From the NCBI RefSeq assembly GCF_932526225.1, contig NC_064035.1, forward strand, positions 13,770,566-13,834,565: DNA of 64,000 nucleotides. Direction: 5' to 3'. The notes below the pieces were generated by a model. It made no database searches. It worked only from the letters and a program-made list of their open reading frames with translations, and was not told the DNA's origin. The translations under genes were made by a program, and so were the position numbers. Each line of letters starts with the position of its first letter. Positions within the stretch are counted from its first letter, which is position 1. This DNA is from Nematostella vectensis. Taxonomy: Eukaryota > Cnidaria > Anthozoa > Actiniaria > Edwardsiidae. Shown in pieces: positions 45,001 to 57,700 of the stretch.

Positions 45001-47500
45001 CCCACTGGCAGAAGTCATTTCACTATATGTTGTTACCACATAAATCTTATCTATTACAGAGGCACCAAAATGTAATTGGCTGCGCCTAACAGAACGTAAC
45101 CTCTGCTGCGCATAGCCTGTCATTCAAGATTCAAATTTTTCTATCAGACCCCTTGTTTTTTTTAAATTGTTTTATCAAGCTTGCCAGAACTCCCCGTGGG
45201 ACTCACTCAGTTCTGGCATAACTTGCTTCCTAGTCTTGGGAATAAGACAAATGACCTTTTCCCCACTGGACCTGAAGAGACTCCCAAAATTTTACATCAG
45301 TATGTTTTCTGGCTGTCAGACTGAATTTCTAGATTTTTTTTAATGGAAGCCATTATTACATTTTTACCATCTTTCTTAACAAGACCAGTAGACATAGTTG
45401 GCTGCTACAAAGTTGCTCAGAACAGCAGGAAGTTAGATCTTTATTTTAATTCATAATTATATTATTCATGGTGCAGACTTTAATTTTAATATATGTTTTA
45501 TGACCATTATATCTCAAGCTCTACAGCCCTAGAAAGTTAGTTTTATACAGTCATGTATATTTTTTAAAGTGCCGAGCGGCGCTAAAATTCTATAGTGAGT
45601 AGAGCTCAATCAAACAAACTTGGTGAGCTTTTACGTAAAGTATATAGCAGCATTTGTACGAGCATGCATCAATACTGAAGATTTTTCACAAGATAGAAGT
45701 GCACACACCTTAGAACATCTGAGAGAAAGGCAATGAACTACTGCTACACAAAACAAGAGGCAGAAAAACTTTCATCACAGCAGCAACATCAGGTGCTACT
45801 GGCTTTCTTTCATGAATTTGCGAAAAGTAAAAAGCAGATTACGACAAAGGACTGCACCAATCATTCTTATTTTAAATGTCTGCTTTTTTCACAAGATTTT
45901 CTCTAAAAGCACCTTACTACATTGTAAGTCTTTGAATTCTGCTATAAATAATGAAAGAAAATTAAATGCATTTCTACAGTTTGCCCATTTACACAAGCAT
46001 TCATTTTGGTTCGTTGTACCATTGTGCATTTGATGGCTACAGCCCAGCAAAAAAACAAAAAAAGTTACATTTGACTGTCCTGAGAATCGCTTACAACTGT
46101 AAGAAGAATTTGATATTAATAAAGCAGCTCTTACCCTAAGCGCTTTATATCAATTAAAACACGGCAAATGCCTTGGTTGATAGAGGGGGGGGGGGCAAAA
46201 GAAACCATGTTTAAATGTTAAGTTCAATCTTCTACACTGGAGTTTATTTAGGTGAATGTGAAAGAAAACACATAGGAGTTATATTAAGCACAAGATGGGG
46301 AGTTGGTTGAAGTTATCAATAAACCATCTTTCAAGGAGATTTCAAGGGTCTTAATTAGATAACGTTAAAAATATATGAACAAATAGCAGCCATTCAGCAG
46401 TTGTGCGACACAGCAAGGGATGATAAACGAGTAAAGTAGATTCTCTGTCATCTTGAGACAAAAAAAAACTGCCCATCAACACCCCACTTTCCCAATTCCT
46501 CTTTAATCTAGTGGTATCGGATGAAGAGATTGCCATAGCAAAAAGAGATACAAAAGGCTATGAAACTGCCCACATTATGTATATTATTGAAATATGCTGC
46601 TTAAAGCTGGAGCTTAAGGTTGGCGCCAGCCGCATAATTGCATTTCAAATATTTACAGTATCATAGAATGCAGTTTATAATCATAATAATAAACAAAATA
46701 TGAAAATCATTATAAGAGAAAGATAATTCTAATATTTTAATAAAAATACTCTTGTAGCAAAACTAAATTACAGGATTTATCAAATTGACACATTACTAAA
46801 GTAAAGCAATGTGTCAGTGTACTACCCTTAGTAATGAGCTCTAGACAATCACTTCTTTATGTAAAAAGGTGTAAATAAGGAATATAGTGTAAGTGTAGCA
46901 AGATATATATGTATTTCAAAAACAAGGACATAAAAAATGTTGAAATAAAGAAAAAAGGATTAATCAAATTAACATAAATAATAAATAAACAAATAAAAGC
47001 ACATTTTCTGGAAATGCTGTTCTGCTTTAGTTTAAATTATTTATTATAGGTCATCACTTTTCTAGATCTATTTATATGTTATTAATATTTATTTCTATTT
47101 CATATTTACAACACTTGTAAAGAAAAAACAGCGAAGATGAAAGTGCAAACAAGATTAGAAGAGAAATATTTCAAATGAAAATCGTGTAACCTTGACACAA
47201 TACTAAAATATGCAGTAATGAATGAAATCACGAAACTGGTCTTTCCACTGCATAAATGACATGAATCTGGAAGGTGGAATAACAAAATCCAAGATGGCGT
47301 CCATGCCCCAGTTGGCATTGAGATGACATAGCATGGCACTCTTGATACTTCATAAAAAAACATACACAGTTCCTTCTTAGCAAAAAACTTCTTAGCAATG
47401 CTGAGCGATGCTTGAGGATTGATAATTATGTTATTTATAATATACATGGCAAAATTACTCTGATTCTGATTGGATGAGAGCAGTGCAGTTTTCAGGTAAT
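42020..47500. other. Gene-poor stretch with unassigned short open frames
   Basis: I recognise no gene. Features noted: an open stretch near 42590-42960 (residues such as KERIAKLLGEASNLLTSSSA) followed by acidic GAT/GAA repeats at 43010-43050, possibly an old mobile-element gene; a minus-strand 94-codon frame at 43518-43802 without a known domain; and a palindromic ggataccggatccggatacc cluster at 43985-44060. Confidence 0.35.
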
Positions 47501-47540
47501 TCAGTGCAGTATTACTGGACGCTGATTGGCTTACAAACAA

Positions 47541-47925
47541 TTAAAAAAACTTTGAACCAACGCTGCATCGGTTATTGCTACGACATTCGGACCCTCTGTG
47601 ATTTTTCTTTAGGCATCGGAAACAGAGATTCTTGGTTTTCGCAAGGCTCCATCGGTCTTTGACATTCGCTTCCATCCATTTTTTACCCGTCAATTCTCCT
47701 CGATACCCATGATCCTCTAGTTTCGCGACGATGTCTGTCAGACGGTCTGAAAATACTTCTAGTTGCTTTAGGTTGTCCTCTGACACTTCAGGTGCTTTCA
47801 AAATGGTATCCAAATGGCGCTGTAATAGGCGCTTCTCTCCGCCGTACTTTTGGTCTAGTTTCTCAAGGGCAGTTTTGTATTGAGCTGGGGAGTACCCCAG
47901 TCTCTCTATGACCTTCGACTAAGAT
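47541..47925 (-). pseudogene. BEL/Pao retrotransposon gag remnant
   Basis: The minus strand encodes ERLGYSPAQYKTALEKLDQK, then a helical stretch (RHLDTILKAPEVSEDNLKQL) and a CCHC zinc knuckle, CFRCLKKNHRGSEC. This order is that of BEL/Pao gag. Only about 385 bases remain, with no protease or polymerase nearby. Confidence 0.75.
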
Positions 47926-47949
47926 AAATAAATATGCCTCAGTAAACAA

Positions 47950-50780
47950 ATTCGATCCATTATCTAATCTAATGGATAAATTTGAACGCTATTTGTCCCT
48001 TTGTCTTTGAACTCAACAGGACATAGAGAGTCGGGGAAAGTCTATATTTAGTAGACAATGGCGAGTCAAGCACATTGTAACCTGCATCTGATGAAGATAT
48101 CGGGGCGATATTGTCGAGTTGTCTTTGCAATACAGGACCGTAGCAGGTATGGGGCGCTGGGAGCACGTGCCCAGCCCAATATTTAAAAAAAATATAAAGG
48201 AATGAATAGTGCAGTACATTGCCATTTTTGGTAATATCGATTTAACTTCTTATTACGCAAATATTCAAAATGGCCGCGCGGAGTTTGAAACTTTAATTTG
48301 TTTTGTTAGCGAGACGTCGCATCGCAAAAAGTGACCAAAACAGCGAGGTATCCTGCTCTATACCAAGTTTGATATTTGATTGATGAAATCCTGTGTTTGA
48401 AAGTAAAATATCGCTTGGGAAACCTTTTCAAATTGAACGTTTTTATTGGAGACTGCCGTAAAATCGAACTCTTTTCGTAATGTTTACGTTTAAAAAATGA
48501 GGAATGTGAGTGTGATGGACCAAATTCTACGGCTTAGAACCTTGACATGATTAAACATGGATAAATGAGGATCATGGCTAATTTCTTGAAAATATATCTT
48601 TACTGTATTGTGACATACCCTTAGTTATCACTCCTTTACACATTATGCCTTTTTCCCATTTTGTTTGCACACACCATGAAATAGCTTTTATTGAATAAGC
48701 ACATTACATAGCCCCTCAAACCAGTGCCTCCTCTAGAATCACATATTAGGGCGTAATATGTTGTAAGCATTTGCGATAAGCACTTTAATTAATATTGGAC
48801 AAAAAACTATGAATATAACAGTTATGAAAAATGGAAAAATAAATTATCTTCAACTGGCGTTAGTTATCATTTAAATTTGTTTTTGCACATTTCGCCATGC
48901 AGCTTACCACACCATTTCAAAATTAGAGCAGACTAATTTCGAAGCTCCCTCCCACGGAAAGGACCTCTTTTTTTGCGCTCGCGGGGACGAAGCAATTTTG
49001 ACGGTTGCCAAATTCATTGTGTTCAAGCATATTCACAGGTAGCCCATGCTCTATATTTGTCCGTAATGATATTAACGGTAAACAAAGGGCGAAAAACATA
49101 AATAGTGAAAAATAAAAGAACAACTTGTTGAAAAGACGTATGTAGTCTAGCGTTGTGTTTATGTTTACTTTTTGCGTGTTCTTTGGCCGTATTTACAGGA
49201 AAATTTTAAAACACTCTGAATAATCTCATTTCTCTGCCCCGCTTTTCATATCAGACATAAAAGTGTTGTTGTTTTTATTCGATACTGGGTTTGCAGTAAT
49301 TTATATTTTGAGTCCATCTTTCCACAGCAATGTCCAGTCCAAAACTTCTATGATTGCAAATCATCGCGCAAGAAATAGACAAAATTGATTGCTACATGAC
49401 TTTAAACCAAGACAAACACAGCCACGGAGGAGACACACATATTAGTTTAGAAATTTGTGTGCTCCATTGAATACTGCAGTGTACTTACAGAAGCTATTTT
49501 TAGGGAGAAGCAGGAGATCATAAATTCTGTATAGTACACTATATGTTGACACGTATATGACAACTACCAAGTTTGGTTGTCGTACGATGTTTCTATCAGG
49601 AGATATCAGATAGTTTATTACAAATGTGGCCTACCTCATTACAAATGTGGCCGTTATAACAAATTTGGCAGGTTATTACGTGGCGTCAACACACTTCGCT
49701 TCTCCATAAGAACTTCTAGTGGTAACTTGTATTTTACGACGAGCGTGAAATTGTCGCCCTTCTTCAAGTACGAGATGAGAGACAAGAAGCCGAAGGATAA
49801 ACAACAGATACAACAGGCATTGTTAGCACAATTTCGCAAAAATAATTACTAAAGCCTTTAGGAGTTGTAAAGAAGCTCAATCCTGCTAGATAAACAATAC
49901 TAGTAGACAATCTATTCACATGCAGGTCATATATTCAGAATATTCATACATACACCTATTTAAATAAAGGTTGTCAGTGCGAACGGCGAATGGCAATTTC
50001 CAAATTTAAGTTCCACGACCGAAAGATTTTTATCGGTAGTAATTATTGTTAAAATAAAGGTGATAAAGGATGTTAGAGCCATATGTTTTATTCATATTTT
50101 TTCTGAATTTGGAACTAATATTTTGGGATCCATGGGTCCTTTCGGTCGTAGAACTGCTATTTGTCATTAGCCATTTGCCGTTTGCACTGATGTTTTATGA
50201 AATAAAAAAACCTTGCAAGTATTTTTTTAACAACGTGGAAAATGGAATTGGCACTCGGTGCCATGTTACTTAACTAGTGTTATAAATACAAACTTTAAGG
50301 ATAACTGGAAAATACATTAGTTATTTCGAAGGGCACCGTAGCCAGCTACTGTTTCTGGGGTTCAGGGATTCCTGTGGCGATCAAAATAGCGATCCCCTCG
50401 TCTCCTGTCTCTTGCTTTTGTTGCTCGCCACAGGAACCCCGAAACGAGTAATTAATAATAGCACAGGAAGACTATGAGCGCCATAATTATGAAAAGCCGG
50501 CTTGCGTAAGTTTTCAGTTTAAAATAAAAATAAATATCCGCTATTATAGTACCACTTAGGGCATCTACGGGCGTGTAGTACACTTATCATATTACATGTA
50601 CCTAAGGTACAGCTAGCAAACGTAGTGCAGCACGGGGTGGGGCACTGGGAGCAGGTTCCTCCTCAAAATTTAAGAAATATATATAAGGAAATGACCAGTA
50701 GGGGCGCGGCCGTGCCAAAAAAATATTTACTTAATGTTTCTGTATTGTGCCCCCCCCCCCCCCCCAAATATTTCGAGGCC
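47950..50780. other. Gene-poor stretch with dispersed repeats
   Basis: No gene is supported. It holds members of the G/C-tract family (48120-48200 and 50620-50790) and an inverted-repeat element related to 5395-5625 (49070-49190). A 91-codon frame at 49577-49852 has no recognised domain. Confidence 0.4.
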
Positions 50781-50789
50781 TGCTACGGC

Positions 50790-51740
50790 ACTAATAAAAG
50801 ACGCGTTCTGCGCGGTCACCATGCAAGACTAGAAGACCAGGGTACTGTAATAACAGACGTGTTCTGTGCGGTCCATATGCAAGACTAGAAGAGCACGGTA
50901 CTGTAATAAAAGGCGTGTTCTGTGTCGGTCCCTATGCAAGACAAGAAGACCACGGTACTGTAATAAAAGGCGCGTTCTGTGCGGTCCATATACAAGACTA
51001 GAAGAGTACGGTACTGTAATAAAAGACGTGTTCTGTGTCGGTCCCTATGCAAGACACGAAGAGCACGGTACTGTAATGAAAGACGTGTTCTGTGCGGTCC
51101 ATATTCAAGACTAGAAGAGTACGGTACTGTAATAGAAGGTGCGTTTTGTACGGTCCATATGCGAGACTGGAAGTGCACGGTCCTGTTATAAAAGACGCGT
51201 TCTGTGCGGTCCATATGCAAGACTAGAAGAGCACGGTACTGTAATAAAAGACGTGTTCAGTGTCGGTCCCTATGCTAGACTAGAAAAGCACGGTACTGTA
51301 ATAAAAGACGCGTTCTGTACGGTTCATATGCGAGACTGGAAGACCACGGTACTGTAAAAAAAAGACGTGTTCTGTGCGGTCCATATGCAAGAATAGAAGA
51401 GCACGGTACTGTAATAAAAGGCGCGTTCTGTACGGTCCATATGCAAGACTAGAAGAGTACGGTACTGTAATAAAAGACGTGTTCTGTGTCGGTCCATATG
51501 CAAGAATAGAAGAGCACGGTACTGTAATAAAAGGCGCGTTCTGTACTGTCCATATGCAAGACTAGAAGACCACGGTACTGTAATAAAAGGCGTGTTCTGT
51601 GTGGTCCCTAGGCTAGACTAGAAGACAACGGTACTGTAATAAAAGGTGCGTTTTGTACGGTCCATATGCGAGACTGGAAGTGCACGGTCCTGTTATAAAA
51701 GACGCGTTCTGTGTCGGTCACTATGCGAGACTAGAAGACT
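50790..51740 (-). repeat. Minisatellite that begins inside the last PLXDC codons
   Basis: About 17 units of about 56 bp. On the minus strand each contains TCTTCTAGTCTTGCATATGG, ACAGAACGCGTC and TTTTATTACAGTACCGTG. The outermost copy is the coding end of the PLXDC gene, TCTTCTAGTCTCGCATAG, where TAG is the stop. The array then fills the 3' flank or UTR. Confidence 0.93.
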
Positions 51741-54700
51741 TGGTGGTACTCTCCACATTTACTCCTCCACCACCTGATGAGTCTCCTCTGCCAAATAGCT
51801 CCCTCGGCCGGTACCGTAACTGAAATAAGATAGAAGGACACATGTGAAACAGAACAGATGCGAATAACAGAGACGACTTCGGCGTCGTATCATTTTTAGT
51901 AAAAAAATGCACTTTCATACTACCCAGACTTATTTTCATCTTTTTTTTTTTAAGAATGTAAAAAAGTGCACTCATTCTTTTTGGCGCGCGGTGCAATTTA
52001 GCCCAATGATTAGAGACAGCTATTTTGACTGCATATCTGGACTTGATCTTAATGACAAATTTAACCTATGACGGTGGCCTTTGCAAGTTTTAAGCGAAGA
52101 CGAAATAAAGAAATCGTGGCAATTGCTACAGAACGACTAGGACAATGTTTAATTTTAAGCAAAAATCTATATCGATGCACATCATCGATCACATACCAAG
52201 TACTCTTCAAGCCTTATCGAGATAAGGAAGAGTCCTGAGCTACCTTATTACACTTAATTTTCGCGTCACTTTAATTTCGAGAGTTTCGCGATTTTAAAAG
52301 ATTCGCGAAAATAAAGTGTTAAGTGTCGCGAAAATTAAGTGAGTACACAAGAAGCCTTTGCGGAAATTTTTTGGGGCCGTTTAATAAGAAACACCTTGTC
52401 TAGTCATCTAATGTACATATAGTACGGTAAGGGGTTGAGTTGGACTTTTACTTATAAATTTTTATGAAACTAAATTAAGCCCATGCATCTTTTTGTTACA
52501 AATTGTTTCAGTTTAGATGAATACAGCACATTTCGTTTCTAATTGTTTTGCTTTTTTATTATCTCAGAATCACGAAAATAAAGTGATCTGGTTTTTACGA
52601 AAATAGGAAAATCGCGAAAAGAAAGAGCTAGATGTCGGGTGAGTGTAAGCCTTACCGAGATAAGGAAGAGTCCCGAGCTAGATGTCGGGTGAGTGTAAGT
52701 CTTACCGAGATAAGGAAGAGTCCTGAGCTAGATGTCGGGTGAGTGTAAGTCTTACCGAGATAAGAATGAGTCCTGAGCTAGATGTCGGGTGAGTGTAAGT
52801 CTTACCGAGATAAGAAAGAGTCCCGAGCTAGATGTCGGGTGAGTGTAAGTCTTACCGAGATAAGGAAGAGTCCTGAGCTAGATGTCGGGTGAGTGTAAGT
52901 CTTACCGAGATAAGAATGAGTCCTGAGCTAGATGTCGGGTGAGTGTAAGTTTTACCGAGATAAGGAAGAGTCCTGAGCTAGATGTCGGATGAATGTAAGC
53001 CTTACCGAGATAAGAAAGAGTCCTGAGCTAGATGTCGGGTGAGTGTAAGCCTTACCGAGATAAGGAAGAGTCCCGAGCTAGATGTCGGGTGAGTGTAAGT
53101 CTTACCGAGATAAGGAAGAGTCCTGAGCTAGATGTCGGGTGAGTGTAAGTCTTACCGAGATAAGAAAGAGTGAGCTAGATGTCGGATGAGTGTAAGCCTT
53201 ACCGAGATAAGGAAGAGTCCCGAGCTAGATGTCGGGTTAGTGTAAGCCTTACCGAGATAAGGAAGAGTCCTGAGCTAGATGTCGGGTGAGTGTAAGCCTT
53301 ACCGAGATAAGGAAGAGTCCTGAGCTAGATGTCGGGTGAGTGTAAGTCTTACCGAGATAAGGAAGAGTCCTGAGCTAGATGTCGGGTGAGTGTAAGTCTT
53401 ACAGAGATAAGGAAGAGTCCTGAGCTAGATGTCGGGTGAGTGTAAGCCTTACTGAGATAAGGAAGAGTCCTGAGCTAGATGTCGGGTGAGTGTAAGCCTT
53501 ACCAAGATAAGGAAGAGCCCTGAGCTAGATGTCGGGTGAGTGTAAGTCTTACCAAGATAAGGAAGAGTCCCGAGCTAGATGTCGGGTGAGTGTAAGCCTT
53601 ACCGAGATAAGGAAGAGTCCTGAGCTAGATGTCGGGTGAGTGTAAGTCTTACCGAGATAAGGAAGAGTCCTGAGCTAGATGTCGGTTGAGTGTAAGCCTT
53701 ACCGAGATAAGGAAGAGTCCCGAGCTAGATGTCGGGTGAGTGTAAGTCTAACCGAGATAAGAAAGAGTCCTGAGCTAGATGTCGGGTGAGTGTAAGCCTT
53801 ACCGAGATGAGGAAGAGTCCTGAGCTAGATGTCGGGTGAGTGTAGGCAAATAGACACCATGCTCCAGCAGCGACGATGAATGCAACCACGAGACAAATTC
53901 CCACGATCGCCCCAGCACCTAGTCCGGAATTCTGTTTGTCTTTTGAGGCATACACGATACCATGATTATCACTCACTGGAGGCCTGACAGTGGAGAAATT
54001 ACCTGCGCACTCCTGCGGCTTAAAGCAAAAATAGGCATTATGTACGAGTAATATACAAAGATAGTAATACCATGATTAACACAAAGTATACATAGTGACC
54101 CGCGCACACAAGTGACTTGGTTTTGTAGAATTCGCAGCGCCAGTGAATTACTTCGGATAGATTACCTAATAAATGATAAACTGGCGCTTCGTAATCTACA
54201 AAACCAAGTCGCTAACGTGCGCGTGTCACTACGCATACAGCGCATTGAAGTGGAAGGGAATCACGAGGTTTGGAGCAGTTGAAGGGTTCGTGGGGGTTCT
54301 TTATAGGGCGGGGGTAAATTGGAACCATTTTAAAGGTAGGAATAATATTTTAAAGCGGATATCAATAGTTCAATATATGCACACAAATAACTACCTCTGG
54401 GTAGCAGAGCCTCCAGTCTTCTCAGACGCTGGGCATACGATGCAAAGCAAACCATTTTGGCTGAGAGTCATTGAGAGAGAAGTCTGGAGGTTCTAGTACC
54501 CAGGGTAACAAATAAAAATTCTGATTGAAGTTTACATAAAAAAAAAATTCTTGATTTATATAGCGCCATTTTCCTGAAGCTCAATGGCGCTTCACATTTA
54601 ACATCGTATAACGTATGTATTAAGAATGTCACATCTTGGAACTGAGGAACATAAGCTTCTAGTAAGCTCACGTTCAACATTAAGTAAAATTCGGGGCAGA

Positions 54701-57700
54701 GAATCCGAAAAATATTATCCCTGTCTCGACCGGGAATCGAACCCTTTTCAGCAGAGGTTAGATACCCCATTCGCTGATGCGCTAACACACTAGGCCACCC
54801 GTGATTTCAAATAAAGATATTTGAAAGACTGGTGTGACTATCCATAGCGCGTGATTAAACCCTGTTGTTATCAAGTTGACTGCGGATTGACTGGATTTTA
54901 ACCGCCGTGCGCACCCGATGTGTCAACAAGTGTCAATTTACAAAAGTTGCGTAACGCGCTCCAGTTACGGACAAGTGACCTCGGCCATCCCGTCTAGTGG
55001 GGCGGAGGATCGCTAGAACGAAACGTCCGACGTCAGCTGTAAATAGAACCTAATGTACATGGATGAAACGACAGAAAGTGCACCCAACATCTCTGATTCT
55101 ATGTATATATAGAGAGATATCGCTTTAAAGTGAACAATGTGCTCCGACAACTACATATGACAGATACTTTTAAAAGAAACGATTCCACAGGAATCCGCTG
55201 GATCTCATCCCTTTATCTGTAAACTTTTATACATACCGTAATAATAGCGTGGTAGTTGCAGAAGCTCTGGAACCACTCCACCCTGTTTCTATCAATTGAG
55301 TCCGAGCACCTAAAGTGATCATGATGAAGGAAATAGGCAAGTTGTCAGGTAGTAAAGAAGAAAAAAACACAGGATCCCAATAATGGCTAACAGGGTGGTG
55401 GAGGGATAGGGGAGTGAACCTGATATGGTTAATGCAAACCTCTAAAAGACAAAAGGAGAATGAAGAGGAATAACTCAAACCTCTAAAAGACAAAAGGAGA
55501 ATGAAGAGGAACAACTCAAACCTCTAACAGACAAAAGGAGAATGGAGAGGAATAACTCAAACCTCTAAAAGACAAAGGGGAGAATGGAGAGGAATAACTC
55601 AAACCTCTAAAAGACAAAAGGAGAATGGAGAGGAATAACTCAAACCTCTAAAAGACAAAAGGAGAATGGAGAGGAATAACTCAAACCTCTAATAGACAAA
55701 AAGAGAATGAAGACGAATAACTCAAACATCTAAAAGACAAAAGGAGAATGGAGAGGAATAACTCAAACCTCTAATAGTTAAAAGGAAAATGAAAATGAAC
55801 GACTCAAACCTCTAATAGTTAAAAGGAAAATGAAAATGAACGACTCAAACCTCTAAAAGACAAAAGGAGAATGGAGAGGAATAACTCAAACCTCTAAAAG
55901 ACAAAAGGAGAATGGAGAGGAATAACTCAAACCTCTAAAAGACAAAAAGAGAATGGAGAGGAATAACTCAAACCTCTAATAGTTAAAAGGAAAATGAAAA
56001 TGAACGACTCAAACCTCTAACAGACAAAAGGAGAATGGAGAGGAATAACTCAAACCTCTAAAAGACAAAAGGAGAATGAAGAGGAATAACTCAAACCTCT
56101 AAAAGACAAAAGGAGAATGGAGAGGAATAACTCAAACCTCTAAAAGACAAAAAGAGAATGGAGAGGAATAACTCAAACCTCTAATAGACAAAAAGAGAAA
56201 GGAGAGGAATAACTCAAATCTCTAATAGTTAAAAGGAAAATGAAAATGAACGACTCAAACCTCTAAAAGACAAAAAGAGAATGAATAGGAACAACGCAAA
56301 CCTCTAAAAGACACAAAGAGAATGGAGAGGAACAACGCAAACCTCTGGAGCGTGTTGCACCATTTGCAAGAGAAGTCCGAGCTCTCAGCCACTTCCCGGC
56401 AGCTGTCACAGCTTGTAGCACTGATGCAGTCTAAAATGGTTTAAGACACTGTAAACAAACTCTAGAAGATAAAAGTACAAAAATACAACACATTTAAAGG
56501 TAAGGTGCAACCTAGAAAACACCCAGACATCATATCTTAGCCCCTCCTTAGGAGGGGTTTTTGCACGGTAATTAAGTTTTTGAGAATTACAGTAGATGTC
56601 TTGGCCGCCATCTTGGATGTTTTGCTTGTCGATGCTTGAGACAATTATAAACCATTTCCCATCGACTATACATTCTTGTAACCCTTCGGGATGTTTACAG
56701 TTCTTTCTGGAGAACGTCGATTCTAAAACTCAATCTCTCGCTATGTACCCAAACACAACTCAACCTCTCGCTATGAACCCAAATACAACTCCTTCTCTGG
56801 CTATGTACCCAAATACAACTCAATTTCTCGCTATGTACCCAAACACAACTCAACCTCTCGCTATGTACCCAAATACAACTCAACCTCTCGCTATGTACCC
56901 AAATACAACTCAACCTCTCGCTATGACCCCAAATACAACTCCATCTCTCGCTATGTACCCAAATACAACTCCATCTCTCGCTATGAACCCAAACACAACT
57001 CCATCTCTCGCTATGAACCCAAACACAACTCAACCTCTCGCTATGTACCCAAATACAACTCCATCTCTGGCTATGAACCCAAATAAAACTCCATCTCTGG
57101 CTATGTACCCATATACAACTCAATCTCTCGCTATGTACACAAATACAACTCCATCTCTCGCTATGTACCCAAATACAACTTAATCTCTCGCAATGAACCC
57201 AAATACAACTCAATCTCTCGCTATGTACCCAAATACAACTTAATCTCTGGCTATGTACCCAAATACAACTCAACCTCTCGCTATGTACCCAAATACAACT
57301 TAATCTCTCGCTATGAACCCAAATACAACTCAATCTCTCGCTTTGTACCCAAATACAACTCCATCTCTGGCTATGTACCCAAATACAACTCCATCTCTGG
57401 CTATGAACCCAAATAAAACTCCATCTCTGGCTATGTACCCATATACAACTCAATCTCTCGCTATGTACACAAATACAACTCCATCTCTGGCTATGTACCC
57501 AAATACACCTCCATCTCTGGCTATGAACCCAAATAAAACTCCATCTCTGGCTATGTACCCATATACAACTCAATCTCTCGCTATGTACACAAATACAACT
57601 CCATCTCTGGCTATGTACCCAAATACACCTCCATCTCTGGCTATGTACCCAAATACAACTCCATCTCTGGCTATGTACCCAAACACAACTTAATCTCTCG

